A stretch of 64,000 nucleotides of DNA from Arthrobacter sp. zg-Y919 (GCF_030142045.1 NZ_CP126242.1:2108001-2172000); one strand, 5' to 3'. Shown: positions 1 through 8,900, counted from the stretch's first letter. Notes: generated by a model not told the origin, from the sequence alone. Numbers and translations are program-made.

Positions 1-480
1 TCCGAGGCTGTCCACCACGATCCGGCCCAGCTCCATGTCCAAGGCGCGGGTCATTTCGGCGAGGGACTTGTTGTTGCCGTGCAGTCCGAGCTGGCTGCCG
101 TGCAGACCCGCGCGCCGGGCCACTGCCAGCTCTCCGCCGGAGCAGGTGTCCAGCCGCAGTCCCTCGGAGGAGACCCAGCGGGCCACTTCGGTGCAGAGGA
201 AGGACTTGCCGGCGTAGTAGACATCCACTCCCCCGCACAAGCCCGCAAAGGCGGCGTCGAAGGAGTCCTTGAAGTCGCGGGCACGTGCCCGGAAATCCGC
301 CTCGGACATCACGAACACCGGGGTGCCGAATTCCTCGGCAATCCGGGACACGGGGATGCCGGAGATTTCCAGCTCCCCGCCGGCGCCGCGCGCCACGTCC
401 TGCGCCCACATCTGCGGACGCAGGGCGTTGGTGTCCTCGGGATGGCTCAGCCACTGCGGAGCCAGGGGTGAAGCGGTCAT
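1..480 (-). CDS. lysA: Diaminopimelate decarboxylase, N-terminal part (cut by window edge)
   Basis: The frame is open from an ATG at 480 down to base 1, giving the first 160 residues; the C-terminal part lies outside the window. LysA is the PLP enzyme that decarboxylates meso-diaminopimelate to lysine. The stretch VYYAGKSFLC contains the expected PLP-binding lysine (residue 92) of the fold-III decarboxylase barrel, and it is followed by the HGNNKS motif typical of LysA. The start codon lies 3 bases after the argS stop on the same strand, so the two genes are almost certainly cotranscribed. The argS-lysA order is common in actinobacteria. The identification is firm from motifs and context; only the missing C-terminus is uncertain. 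Confidence 0.93.
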   Translation of the reverse strand, partial: MTASPLAPQWLSHPEDTNALRPQMWAQDVARGAGGELEISGIPVSRIAEEFGTPVFVMSEADFRARARDFKDSFDAAFAGLCGGVDVYYAGKSFLCTEVARWVSSEGLRLDTCSGGELAVARRAGLHGSQLGLHGNNKSLAEMTRALDMELGRIVVDSLG

Positions 481-483
481 GAT

Positions 484-2133
484 TTACATCCGTTCGGGCG
501 CGGAAACTCCCAGGAGGCCCAGGCCGTTGGCCAGGACCTGGCGTGCGGCAAGGTTCAGCCACAGGCGGGTGCGGTTGGTGTCGGTGATTTCCTCATCGCC
601 CTGGGGTGCGATGCGGCAGGCGTCGTACCAGCGGTGGTACGTGCCGGCGATGACCTCCAGGTGGCGGGCCACGCGGTGCGGTTCGCGGAAGGCGCTGGCC
701 TGCGCGACGATGCCGGGGTACTGCCCGAGCGCTGCCAGCAGTGCGCTTTCGGTGGGGTGGACAAGCAGCGAGGCGTCGAACACGGAATCGTCGACGCCGG
801 CCGCCTCGGCGTTGCGGGCCAGGGCGTAGGTGCGGGCATGGGCGTACTGGACATAGAACACGGGGTTCTCGTTGCTGCGCTTGGTCAGCAGGTCCAGGTC
901 AACGTCGATGTTGGAATCGGCGGAGAAGCGGGCCAGCGTGTAGCGCGCGGCGTCCACGCCTACGGCATCGACGAGGTCTTCGAGGGTGACCACCGTGCCG
1001 GCACGCTTGGACATACGCACGGGCTTGCCGTCCTTGACCAGGTTCACCATCTGGCCGATCAGCACCTCCACGCACTCCGGGTCGTGGCCCAGGGCTGCGG
1101 CGGCGGCCTTCAGGCGGGCGACGTAGCCGTGGTGGTCAGCGCCGAGCATGTAGACGTTCAGGTCGAAGCCACGTTCGCGCTTGTTGTGGATGTAGGCAAT
1201 GTCGCCGGCGATGTAGGCGGCGTTGCCGTCCGACTTGATGACCACACGGTCCTTGTCGTCGCCGAACGCGGTGGAGTTCAGCCACCAGGCGCCGTCCTTC
1301 TCGTACAGGTTCTCGGAGCCCTTGAGCTGCTCCAGCAGCTTGGCGACCTGGCCGTTTTCGTGCAGCGAATCCTCGTGGAAGAAAACGTCGAAGTCCACGC
1401 CGAAGTTGTGCAGGGATTCCTTGATGTCACCGAACATGAAGTCGACGCCCACGGCGCGGAAGCGTTCCTGCGCCTCGGCGTCGGGCAGCTCGGTGATGTT
1501 CGGCTCGGCGGCCAGGACGCGGTTGGCGATGTCGACGATGTATTCGCCGGCGTAGCCGTCTTCCGGAGCAGGCTCGCCCTTGGCCGAGGCGAGCAGGGAG
1601 CGGGCGAAGCGGTCGATCTGCGCGCCGTGGTCATTGAAGTAGTACTCGCGGGTGACCTCCGCGCCCTGGGACTGGAAGACCCGGGCGAGGGCATCGCCGA
1701 CGGCGGCCCAGCGGGTGCCGCCGAGGTGGATGGGGCCGGTGGGGTTGGCGGAGACGAACTCCAGGTTGATCCGGGTGCCCTTGAGGATTTCCGAGGTGCC
1801 GTAGGCGGGTCCGGCGTCAACGATTGTCTTGACGAGTTCTCCGGCGGCACCGGCGTCGAGGGTGATGTTCAGGAAGCCCGGGCCGGCAATGTCGACCTTC
1901 GCAACGCCGGCAATCTTTTCCAGCCGGCCCTTGAGGATCTCGGCGAACTGGCGGGGGTTCATACCGGCCTGCTTGGAGAGCTGCAGGGCAATGTTGGTGG
2001 CCCAGTCACCGTGGTCCCGGTTCTTCGGACGCTCCACGCGCACCTCCCCGGGCAGCTCGACGCTGAAGTCACCGGCAGCGATGGCGTCTTGGAGGCAGGC
2101 AGTTACGGCGGAGGAAAGTTCTTCAGGAGTCAC
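484..2133 (-). CDS. argS: Arginyl-tRNA synthetase
   Basis: This class I aminoacyl-tRNA synthetase charges tRNA-Arg in the cytosol. The 549-residue length is normal for the family. The HIGH-type signature appears as HLGG at residues 136-139, and a KMSKR-like VRMSKRAG loop lies near residue 373. The N-terminal 90 residues match the ArgS-specific additional domain that contacts the tRNA D-loop, and the C-terminal third is the helical anticodon-binding domain. It is the upstream gene of an argS-lysA operon. A tRNA-Arg(CCG) gene lies about 5.5 kb away, but nothing suggests a functional link. Confidence 0.97.
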   Translation of the reverse strand: MTPEELSSAVTACLQDAIAAGDFSVELPGEVRVERPKNRDHGDWATNIALQLSKQAGMNPRQFAEILKGRLEKIAGVAKVDIAGPGFLNITLDAGAAGELVKTIVDAGPAYGTSEILKGTRINLEFVSANPTGPIHLGGTRWAAVGDALARVFQSQGAEVTREYYFNDHGAQIDRFARSLLASAKGEPAPEDGYAGEYIVDIANRVLAAEPNITELPDAEAQERFRAVGVDFMFGDIKESLHNFGVDFDVFFHEDSLHENGQVAKLLEQLKGSENLYEKDGAWWLNSTAFGDDKDRVVIKSDGNAAYIAGDIAYIHNKRERGFDLNVYMLGADHHGYVARLKAAAAALGHDPECVEVLIGQMVNLVKDGKPVRMSKRAGTVVTLEDLVDAVGVDAARYTLARFSADSNIDVDLDLLTKRSNENPVFYVQYAHARTYALARNAEAAGVDDSVFDASLLVHPTESALLAALGQYPGIVAQASAFREPHRVARHLEVIAGTYHRWYDACRIAPQGDEEITDTNRTRLWLNLAARQVLANGLGLLGVSAPERM

Positions 2134-2293
2134 CGGTTAAGCATAGCGGGGTGCGGCACGGGTCCCGTTGTCTATGACAGGCCTTACGCTTTGCGGACAC
2201 CACCACGGTTTTAATGATGCGATGTAATGAATAGGGTGCCGCCCTGTCCCGCGCGGAGGCCATACCCCTGAACCCCCAGCACCAAGGAGAACC

Positions 2294-2788
2294 GTGAACC
2301 GAGCGAGCAAGTCCCTGCTGTGCGCCGCTGCCGGCCTGTCCCTGCTGTCCGCCGCCGGCTGTGCCGCAGGCGAAGACACCGCCGACGCCGGGCAGGCCCC
2401 GGCGGAATCCCCCACCGCATCCCCCAGCGCTTCCGCGTCCGGTTCCGCTCCGGCGGGTTCCGCCAGTGCCTCGGGCTCGGCGTCCGGAAGCTACGCCGAC
2501 GGTGAGTACTCCGGCACCGGCAGCTACATCCCGCCGTCGGGCACTTCCGAGGACGTGGACGTGACCCTGACGCTTGAAGGCGGCGTGGTCACGGAGCTGG
2601 AGGTGGAGACCTCGCAGAAGAATCCGACCTCCAAGCAGTACCAGCGGGAGTTCACCTCCGGCGTCAAGGAGCAGGTGGTCGGCAAGAGCCTGGACGAGCT
2701 GGACGTGGACAAGGTCGCCGGATCTTCCCTGACCAGCGAAGGTTTCAACCGGGCTCTGGACGCCGTCCGGTCCGTAGCTGCTTCTTAG
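2294..2788 (+). CDS. FMN-binding-domain lipoprotein (probable ApbE flavinylation target)
   Basis: The 164-residue protein starts at a GTG preceded by an AAGGAG ribosome site. It has a lipoprotein signal peptide with lipobox AAGC (Cys23), then a Ser/Ala/Gly/Pro-rich linker to about residue 68, then an FMN_bind domain (about 70-164). Near the C-terminus, DKVAGSSLTS fits the D-x-x-(S/T)-G-(A/S)-(S/T) pattern that ApbE enzymes modify, with Ser145 at the position that receives FMN. ApbE starts 8 bases downstream and a membrane flavin reductase follows. I infer an outer-face one-flavin electron carrier anchored to the membrane. The canonical first Ser/Thr of the motif is Ala here, which leaves some doubt about flavinylation. 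Confidence 0.85.
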   Translation: MNRASKSLLCAAAGLSLLSAAGCAAGEDTADAGQAPAESPTASPSASASGSAPAGSASASGSASGSYADGEYSGTGSYIPPSGTSEDVDVTLTLEGGVVTELEVETSQKNPTSKQYQREFTSGVKEQVVGKSLDELDVDKVAGSSLTSEGFNRALDAVRSVAAS

Positions 2789-2796
2789 GAAACACT

Positions 2797-3666
2797 GTGC
2801 ACACCCTGGACTTTGAGGCGATCGGTACGCAGTGGTCGCTGACCACTGCCGCGCCCCTGAGCCCGGGAACGGGCGGTGCCGTCACGGAACTGGTTGAAAG
2901 CTACGACCGGACCTGGTCACGGTTCCGGTCCGATTCCACCGTGGCACGGATGGCCGAGACGGCAGGCCGCTTCGAGCTGCCTGCCTCGGCCGCCCCCCTG
3001 CTGAGGCTCTTCGACACGCTGCAGCAGCTCACCGGCGGGGCAGTCAATCCGTTGGTTGGGCGCTCGCTGGAGGCCCTGGGGTACGACGCCGCCTACACGT
3101 TCCAGCGGTCCGGCCCGTCCGCGCCTGCCGCAGCCTGGGACGACACCGTGTCCTGGACTGCCGATGGCCGCGGCACGACGCTGACGACCTCCGCGCCGGT
3201 GACCTTCGATATAGGTGCTGCGGGAAAAGGCCAGCTGGTGGACCTGGTCTGCGCAGTATTGGACGAGGCAGGCCACCGCGAGTATGTGGTGGATGCCGGC
3301 TCTGACCTTCGCCATTCCGGGGGCGCTCCCCTGCGGGTGGCCCTGGAGCATCCGTACGATGCCGCCCGGGCGATTGGCGTACTGACGCTCGCGGACCGGG
3401 CGCTGTGCGCATCTGCGGTAAACCGCCGGCAGTGGGGCGACGGCCTGCACCACGTCCTCGATGCCCGCACCGGGTCGCCGGTGGATGCAGTGGCCGCAAC
3501 CTGGGCGCTGGCTCCGGACGCCATGACTGCGGACGGTCTGGCCACCGCACTGTTCTTCACCGGGCCGGAGGAACTGTCCCGGTCATTCACGTTCGACTAT
3601 GTCCGGATGTTCACCGACGGCCGGGCCGACTATTCCCCTGCAATGGCTGGAGTCCTATTCCCATGA
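2797..3666 (+). CDS. apbE: FAD:protein FMN transferase (ApbE family)
   Basis: ApbE transfers FMN from FAD onto a Ser/Thr of target proteins by a phosphoester bond. The 289-residue protein starts at GTG 2797. Family hallmarks are the DIGAAGKG segment near residue 132, VDAGSDLRHSGG near 165, HHVLDARTG near 215 and the metal-site motif DAMTADGLATAL near 243. No signal peptide or lipobox is visible, unlike many exported ApbE proteins, so where it acts is unclear. It lies between its likely substrate (the FMN-binding lipoprotein) and a flavin reductase whose ATG overlaps its stop as ATGA. This context makes the role clearer than sequence alone would. Confidence 0.92.
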   Translation: MHTLDFEAIGTQWSLTTAAPLSPGTGGAVTELVESYDRTWSRFRSDSTVARMAETAGRFELPASAAPLLRLFDTLQQLTGGAVNPLVGRSLEALGYDAAYTFQRSGPSAPAAAWDDTVSWTADGRGTTLTTSAPVTFDIGAAGKGQLVDLVCAVLDEAGHREYVVDAGSDLRHSGGAPLRVALEHPYDAARAIGVLTLADRALCASAVNRRQWGDGLHHVLDARTGSPVDAVAATWALAPDAMTADGLATALFFTGPEELSRSFTFDYVRMFTDGRADYSPAMAGVLFP

Positions 3667-5183
3667 GTGTTTCCGCCCCCGCCGCGCCGCGCCGCACCCT
3701 GAACACCGTTCTGGGACGCTGGACCATGTACCGGTTCACCGTGTGGCTGCTGCTGGCCATTGCGGCCTGGTCCTTTGTCCTGTCCTTTGCGGGAGTGCTC
3801 TTCTACACCCCTGCCGAGCTGGGTGCGACGGCGGTGACTGCGGTGGCTTCCACCCTGATCACCAGCCGTGTCGCCGGATTGCTGCTGCGCACCCGTCCCC
3901 AGACGGACTCCTCGCTGATCACGGGCCTGCTGCTGTTTTTCCTGTTCTGGCCCAGCACCGAGGGCGCACAGTTGGCGACCGTTGCCTTGGCTGGAGCAGT
4001 GGCGACGGCGTCGAAATATCTGCTGGTCTTCCGGCGCCGGCACATTTTCAATCCTGCTGCGGTGGGGGCATTCGTGGTGGCCGTGACCGGCCTGGGTGGT
4101 GCGGTCTGGTGGGTTGCAACTCCCGGAATGCTCATCGTGGTCCTTCCTGCCGCCCTGCTGGGGCTGTACCGGAACCGGCTGCTGCCAATGGCCGGGGTTT
4201 TTGCCTTCACTGCTGCGGCTGTTGTCCTGGTGCGCTTCGTGGCTGCCGGTGAGTCGGTTCCGGATGCCCTGGCTACCATCGTCCTGTCCTATCCGGTCGT
4301 GTTCCTGGCCGGTTTTATGCTCACCGAACCGTTGACCCTGCCTCCGCTGCGCGTGCAGAGGCTCGTGGAGGCCGCCGTCGTCGGCGTTCTCTTCGCGGTA
4401 CCACTCTCTCTGGGTCCGGTAATGATGTCTCCGGAGCTGGCGCTGCTGGCAGGCAACGCGCTTGCGTTTGCGATGGGCCAGCGCGGAGCTGTCCGGCTGC
4501 GGCTGCGCGAAACCCGGGACCTGACGCCGACGTCCCGTGAGCTGGTGTTTGAACCCTCCCGTCCTGTCCGTTTCCGTGCCGGACAGTATCTGGAGCTGGC
4601 CGTGCCGCACTTTGAACCCGATTCGCGGGGTTCGCGGCGGATTTTCAGTATCACCACTGCGCCTTCGGAACCCGGCACAGTGGCTGTGGGGCTGCGGGCG
4701 GCTGAACCGGGCAGCAGCTTCAAAACGGCACTGCTTCGGCTGCGGCCTGGTGCGGAGATCGGTGCCACTACCGTTGCCGGAGATTTCCTTCTGCCGCGGG
4801 ATGCGCGGACACCGGTGCTGATGATTGCGTCGGGCATTGGCATCACTCCGTTCATCAGCCAGTTGCGGCAGGTCCGCGGGGAGGAGCGGGACATTGTGCT
4901 GGTGTACGCGGCATCCTCCGCTGATGAACTCGCTTATGCCGCGCAGCTTCAGGAGCTGGACGTCCGGGTGCTCGTCTGTACGCCTTCCGATCCCGGCATT
5001 CCCGGCTGGACCTGGTTGGGGCCTGGGCTGCCTGATTCCGATGTTCTGCGCGAAAAGGTTCCCGACGTTGCGGGCCGGGCGATCTACGTTTCCGGCTCGC
5101 CCCAGGCTGTGGCTGCAGCCCGGAAAGCAGTGCGTGGGGCCGGCGGACGACGGATCCGTACGGACCCGTTCCTGGGGTACTAG
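3663..5183 (+). CDS. NqrB/RnfD-like membrane domain fused to ferredoxin-reductase domain
   Basis: The 506-residue protein starts at an ATG overlapping the apbE stop. Residues 20-275 form a polytopic region. It carries RnfD/NqrB-type signatures: DSSLITGLLLFF near 82, FRRRHIFNPAAVG near 123-135 and FMLTEPLTLPP near 218-228. Residues 276-506 are an FNR-type reductase module with the FAD motif RIFSITTAP (326-334), the NAD(P)-binding start IASGIGITPF (388-397) and a C-terminal YVSGSP loop. The architecture suggests oxidation of cytosolic NAD(P)H by the C-terminal module and transfer of electrons across the membrane to the FMN lipoprotein encoded upstream. The electron path is inference; the domain assignment is well supported. 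Confidence 0.85.
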   Translation: MSVSAPAAPRRTLNTVLGRWTMYRFTVWLLLAIAAWSFVLSFAGVLFYTPAELGATAVTAVASTLITSRVAGLLLRTRPQTDSSLITGLLLFFLFWPSTEGAQLATVALAGAVATASKYLLVFRRRHIFNPAAVGAFVVAVTGLGGAVWWVATPGMLIVVLPAALLGLYRNRLLPMAGVFAFTAAAVVLVRFVAAGESVPDALATIVLSYPVVFLAGFMLTEPLTLPPLRVQRLVEAAVVGVLFAVPLSLGPVMMSPELALLAGNALAFAMGQRGAVRLRLRETRDLTPTSRELVFEPSRPVRFRAGQYLELAVPHFEPDSRGSRRIFSITTAPSEPGTVAVGLRAAEPGSSFKTALLRLRPGAEIGATTVAGDFLLPRDARTPVLMIASGIGITPFISQLRQVRGEERDIVLVYAASSADELAYAAQLQELDVRVLVCTPSDPGIPGWTWLGPGLPDSDVLREKVPDVAGRAIYVSGSPQAVAAARKAVRGAGGRRIRTDPFLGY

Positions 5184-5505
5184 GGGCGGCGGCAGGCGGG
5201 CCCGGCGGCTCCGCACTGACCCTCCCTGGAGGTACTGGGGCGCCGCGATTACGAGGCCGCCGCGCTTGCAGGTCACGGCGGCTTCCACTGCATCAGCACG
5301 AGTTCACCACGTCAGCAGGACCCCGGCAGTTGAGCACGGCGGCTCCGCAGGGACGATGAATTCATCCTGCCCACGGAGCTGGGTCCTTGTGCCCATGGTC
5401 TGGACGGCACTGCATCTCCTCCTTGACGTGCCCGTCTTGCTCTCCTCCTAAGCACGCGCGCCCTGCACGCCCTCCCTACCGTCCCCGCCCTGCACGCAGA
5501 CATGG
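5184..5505. other. Gene-free interval between convergent genes
   Basis: About 320 bases separate the flavin reductase stop from the stop of the oppositely oriented HNH gene. Both strands contain only short frames without plausible ribosome sites or recognisable motifs. I see no clear terminator hairpin with a T-tract. Confidence 0.5.
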
Positions 5506-7350
5506 TCAAAAGGGCGGTACCGCTTCCGGCGTAGGTGGGCTTGGCGATCCCACTGATGCCCCTTGTTTGACCGGGCCGAGTTCCAGGAACGGCTCAGTCC
5601 TGTAGACCCGGCCGGTCGGCGAAGTCCACTCGATCACGCCGGGTGTTGGCTGGCAGGCTTTCCAATAGCCCAGGGTCTTGAACCGGTGATGCCGCCGGCA
5701 CAGATGTTCCAGATTCCCGTGGTCGGTGGGACCGCCCCGGGACCAGTCGACGGTGTGGTCAATGTCCGAGCTTGCAGTGCTGACCCGGCACCCGGGGAAC
5801 CTGCAAGTTCCATCCCGGGCACGAAGCCAGCGGCGGAGCCCGGCCGGAACCTTCCTTCGCCTCCCAACACCCAGGATCTCCCCTGTGTGGGGGTCCTGGG
5901 CCAGTCCCGTCCAGCCTGCAGCGTTGCGTGCCAGCCTGCGGGCTGCTTCGGCACTGATAGGACCGTAACCGTGCAGTTCGGCAGGCTGCTCGTTAGCGCC
6001 GAAGAGTGTTTCGGCGTTGATCAGGACCATGATTTCTGCCCGCGGGACGGCACCCATGTCATCGCAGTTAGGTCCTTCCGTACCGGTCGAACCGCTCGCC
6101 CGCTTTGCTCCACCATCACTTGCTCCACCATCACTAGGGGCTCGCGTTGGGCCACGCCCGATAATTCCCCCAGCGCCATCTCCAGCGACCAGCAGCGGGC
6201 CAGGACCGGCGGCTCCACCCGCACTACCGCTTACGCGCATCCTCCCGAGCCCGCCCATCAGCAGTTGCGCGAGGATGTCTGCACGCAGCTGATCCGCCGT
6301 CCGGGAATCCCCGCCCGCTTGCTCTCCCCGGGTTGCAGTGGTCAGGGTCGTGTAAATCTGCTGGGCTTCTTCGGCCCGCAGGTGGGCGGACAGGCAGGAC
6401 ATGCCGTCCTCTTCGCGGTCCAGGGTTACCTTGCGCTGCTCGAACGCGGTGAGGTGCCTTTTCGCGATGGTTTCCGGATACTGCTTTTCGCGCAGCCGAC
6501 GGGCCTTGGCGGAGAACTGTGCGCGGGTCTGCCCCTCGGCGGCCTTAAGCAGGCTGGCTTCAAATTCCGGTAGTGCAGCAGCGGGAAGGTTCTCGCATTG
6601 TTCCAGCACCACCTGCGCGTGGGCGTAGCTGAGAAGCCCTTCCTCCAAGCTCACCATGGTGGAGGCATGGGTACTGCACAGGCTGCCTGCTTCGTACATC
6701 ATCCGCTGCGCCGTGGTCTGGGGAACGTTCAGGATGGTGGCGCATTCGGCGGCCGCGAGGCTGAACGCGATCCCGGGCTCAACCGGCCCAGACGCGTCAA
6801 AGAAGCGGTCCCGGAAAACCTCTTCCATCCGGTCCATCAGACGGGCCTGCTGCGCCTGCGCCCACGAAATCAGATGCGCGACCCGGCCTAAGGCTTCTCC
6901 GACGGTTTGCTCGTCAAAGGCTTCCAGGTTCTGCAGTGCCAACGTTCCGGTGAAGCCATCCGGGTACGCGCTGGCCGTCCCTCCGTCGACACCCGGGCCC
7001 TCGGCGGCGGGACATCTTCCGGTGTCGCCCAGGTCCTCGGCGCTGGCAGGAATTCCGTCGGCAGTGGAAGCGGAAGGATTAGGCGAGGAAGGGGCACCTG
7101 CGGCAGACCGGGACTCCCGTCCTGAGGCAGCGGTGGCGGCGGTCGGCTCGGCTGTGGACGGCTCGGCTGCGGCCCGCTTGGAGGAAGCAGGGAAGAAGGA
7201 GCGGCCAGGATCAACATCGGGTTCCGCGCGGTACACAGCCAGAGTCACCGAAGGGCAAGGCGTCTCTGCGCCGCCGGCGTGCTCTTCCGGCTGCTGCTCT
7301 TCGCCATCCTGCTCTTCGGTTATCCGTTCGGTGTTCCCGAGCTGATCCAT
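5506..7350 (-). CDS. DUF222 / HNH endonuclease domain protein
   Basis: The protein has about 614 residues from ATG 7350. ATGs at 7365 and 7446 are also in frame, and no start has a strong ribosome site. It has an Ala/Ser/Glu-rich, low-complexity N-terminus, a central DUF222 region and a C-terminal HNH domain. The HNH site shows CRFPGC, DIDHTVDWSRGG and LCRRHHRFKT, so the metal-binding Cys pair and catalytic His residues are present. These proteins are multi-copy in Arthrobacter and relatives, and their cellular role is not settled; some resemble inactive or domesticated mobile nucleases. It stands alone, converging on the flavin module and diverging from tRNA-Arg. Confidence 0.88.
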   Translation of the reverse strand: MDQLGNTERITEEQDGEEQQPEEHAGGAETPCPSVTLAVYRAEPDVDPGRSFFPASSKRAAAEPSTAEPTAATAASGRESRSAAGAPSSPNPSASTADGIPASAEDLGDTGRCPAAEGPGVDGGTASAYPDGFTGTLALQNLEAFDEQTVGEALGRVAHLISWAQAQQARLMDRMEEVFRDRFFDASGPVEPGIAFSLAAAECATILNVPQTTAQRMMYEAGSLCSTHASTMVSLEEGLLSYAHAQVVLEQCENLPAAALPEFEASLLKAAEGQTRAQFSAKARRLREKQYPETIAKRHLTAFEQRKVTLDREEDGMSCLSAHLRAEEAQQIYTTLTTATRGEQAGGDSRTADQLRADILAQLLMGGLGRMRVSGSAGGAAGPGPLLVAGDGAGGIIGRGPTRAPSDGGASDGGAKRASGSTGTEGPNCDDMGAVPRAEIMVLINAETLFGANEQPAELHGYGPISAEAARRLARNAAGWTGLAQDPHTGEILGVGRRRKVPAGLRRWLRARDGTCRFPGCRVSTASSDIDHTVDWSRGGPTDHGNLEHLCRRHHRFKTLGYWKACQPTPGVIEWTSPTGRVYRTEPFLELGPVKQGASVGSPSPPTPEAVPPF

Positions 7351-7663
7351 GCCTAAGGATTTCATCCGGCACTGACATTTCCGGACCGAAAGCAGGCCCA
7401 AAACGGCCCCTCCCACAAACCGAAAATACGCGTCTTTCCGGCTCATCCACTTGGTTATTCCAGTTCTGATACTTGCTCTGTTGGCCCGCCGCTACATTCC
7501 TGCATAGATCACCAAGACGTACGCCTTTTCGGGGTCACGAACGTTGAAACTTGGGCAGCTCATCCTACGGACAGGCCTTCCGCCAGCGCTCGAGTTTCCT
7601 TCGCCCCGCTGAAACCTGCTAAGCTTCTTGAGTCCCACAGGACCTGCCGTTTACGGCGTCCTT

Positions 7664-7736
7664 GCCCTCGTAGCTCAGGGGATAGAGCGGTTGCCTCCGG
7701 AGCAACAGGCCGTAGGTTCGAATCCTATCGAGGGCA
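7664..7736 (+). tRNA. tRNA-Arg (anticodon CCG)
   Basis: A cloverleaf can be drawn: acceptor arm GCCCTCG (7664-7670) pairs with CGAGGGC (7729-7735) with discriminator A at 7736. The D-arm is GCTC...GAGC, the anticodon stem GTTGC/GCAAC encloses the loop CTCCGGA, and the T-loop is TTCGAAT. The anticodon CCG reads CGG (Arg). The 3' CCA is not encoded. A strong hairpin terminator follows 15 bases later. Confidence 0.97.
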
Positions 7737-7750
7737 CATTGAGACAAAGA

Positions 7751-7784
7751 GAAGAACCCCGCAGCCCCGGCTGCGGGGTTCTTC
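7751..7784 (+). terminator. Rho-independent terminator of tRNA-Arg
   Basis: A 14-bp perfect stem (GAAGAACCCCGCAG with its complement) encloses a 6-base loop, followed by a T-containing stretch. It lies directly downstream of the tRNA. Confidence 0.85.
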
Positions 7785-8111
7785 TGTTTAAGCTCGCAGC
7801 TCTTACCGCATACGCCCCCAGCCAGCCCCATCCTCGGGCCGGGCGGCCCCGATTGCGGCAACCTCACCAGCGGCAACAGCGGCGTGCTCAACCACGGCAA
7901 CCTGGCCAGCGGCAACAGCGGCATGCTCGACGGCGGCACGCCCAGCCGTGATGGCCGGGGCGGCGGGTTCGAACGGGAGAGGCGGGCGCACGGCCGGCTC
8001 ATGCCTCTGCCCCCGATAGCAGGGAAACCAGAGAAGGCTTCCCTCCGCCGGAATTCTTTCTCCAAAACCCTTGCGCCACCAACCCCTACCGGGGTTATGG
8101 TGTTCGCACAT
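7785..8111. other. Gene-free interval with a short tandem repeat
   Basis: No coding frame here has a plausible start or recognisable motif. The interval holds a two-copy 39-bp repeat (7856-7928) and runs into the tetR promoter region. It has no integrase or attachment-site duplication of the tRNA end. Confidence 0.5.
7856..7928. repeat. Two-copy tandem repeat, about 39-bp period
   Basis: The 34-base unit at 7856-7889 recurs at 7895-7928 with three substitutions and a 5-base spacer. Each unit itself contains CGGCAAC twice. Function unknown. Confidence 0.8.
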
Positions 8112-8125
8112 ACCAACCGGTCGGT
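8112..8125. promoter_or_regulatory. Palindromic operator upstream of tetR
   Basis: ACCAACCGGTCGGT differs by one base from the perfect palindrome ACCGACCGGTCGGT found at 8975-8988. It lies 44-57 bases before the tetR ATG, fitting autorepression. A third copy precedes the SDR gene. Confidence 0.75.
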
Positions 8126-8168
8126 TCCGATCGCCGGACCTGCCACGAGAAACCCGGACACCCGCCGC

Positions 8169-8747
8169 ATGAAGACCATGAACATCAAAGAAGAGCTCGC
8201 ACGGACCTCCGTAGAACTCTTCGCGCGGCACGGCTACGCAAAGACCAGCGTGCAGCAGATCGTGGATGCGGCAGGCGTGACGAAGGGAGCGCTCTATCAC
8301 TACTTCAATTCCAAGGATGACCTGCTCTTTGACATATACGACCGCATCCTGACCCTCCAGCACGAACACCTGACCGAGATCATCGGCCGGGGGCTTCCGG
8401 CGGTGGAAACAATGCGCCTGGTCTGCGAGGACGTCGTGATGACCTCCATCGACTGGATCCGCGAAGGATCAGTGTTCTTCCGTTCGCAGCACATGCTCAG
8501 CGAGGACCGGCAGGAAGAAGTGAAGCGGAGGCGGCGTGAATACAACGAGGCATTCACCGCCCTCCTCGTCCGCGGCCAGTCCGACGGCGTCTTCCGCACC
8601 GACATCCCCATCCCGGTACTCGCAGCCAATTTCTTCTCCGACCCGCACTATCTCTCGTACTGGTACTCCCCCGGTGGGGCGATTACCCGCGAACAGGCAG
8701 CCGCCCAATTGACCGAGCTGTATCTGGCCGGCCTCCGTAAACCGTAA
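8169..8747 (+). CDS. TetR/AcrR family transcriptional regulator
   Basis: The protein has 192 residues from ATG 8169; ATG 8178 is an alternative. The N-terminal helix-turn-helix is clear, with TSVQQIVDAAGVTKGALYHY in the first 50 residues. The C-terminal region is the variable ligand-binding domain. The gene precedes a LIV-type importer. The 14-bp palindrome near its own promoter recurs at the importer start and before the SDR gene, so it is the obvious local repressor of all three units. Operators of this GC-rich form are used by several acyl-CoA-responsive TetR proteins; a thioester ligand here is inference from that and from the target genes. Confidence 0.9.
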   Translation: MKTMNIKEELARTSVELFARHGYAKTSVQQIVDAAGVTKGALYHYFNSKDDLLFDIYDRILTLQHEHLTEIIGRGLPAVETMRLVCEDVVMTSIDWIREGSVFFRSQHMLSEDRQEEVKRRRREYNEAFTALLVRGQSDGVFRTDIPIPVLAANFFSDPHYLSYWYSPGGAITREQAAAQLTELYLAGLRKP

Positions 8748-8767
8748 TTCCGCACCCCCACAGCAGC

Positions 8768-8900
8768 CCCGCACTTCCGCACCACAGCACCACCCGCACT
8801 TCCGCACCCCAGCGCCACCCGCACTTCCGCACCCACAGCACCACCGCACCTCCAGCACCACCGCACCACAGCACTGCCGGCACCACCGCACCTCCCGCAC
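8768..8900. repeat. C/A-rich tandem repeats, about 25-bp unit
   Basis: Three near-perfect 25-26-base units beginning CCCGCACTTCCGCACC lie at 8768, 8793 and 8818. Degenerate versions at 8844, 8861 and 8886 extend the array. The + strand is almost free of G outside the GCAC words. The array fills the gap between tetR and the importer operon, upstream of the operon operator. Confidence 0.8.

Noticed and set aside
634..2214. Long open frame on the plus strand opposite argS
   Set aside because: It is a shadow of argS in high-GC codon use; it has no motifs, and argS is certain on the other strand.
3630..5288. Long minus-strand frame opposite the flavin module
   Set aside because: Its composition is Gln/Arg/Gly-rich with no domains, and it is antisense to well-supported genes.
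4825..5451. Plus-strand frame extending past the flavin reductase stop
   Set aside because: It is in another frame over the reductase C-terminus, Arg/Ser/Pro-rich, and without a start signal.
7664..8168. Integrative element at tRNA-Arg
   Set aside because: There is no integrase, no duplicated tRNA 3' end and no mobile genes; only short repeats are present.
8768..8900. Possible CRISPR array
   Set aside because: The units are contiguous, without spacers of uniform unique sequence, they degenerate quickly, and no cas genes are nearby.
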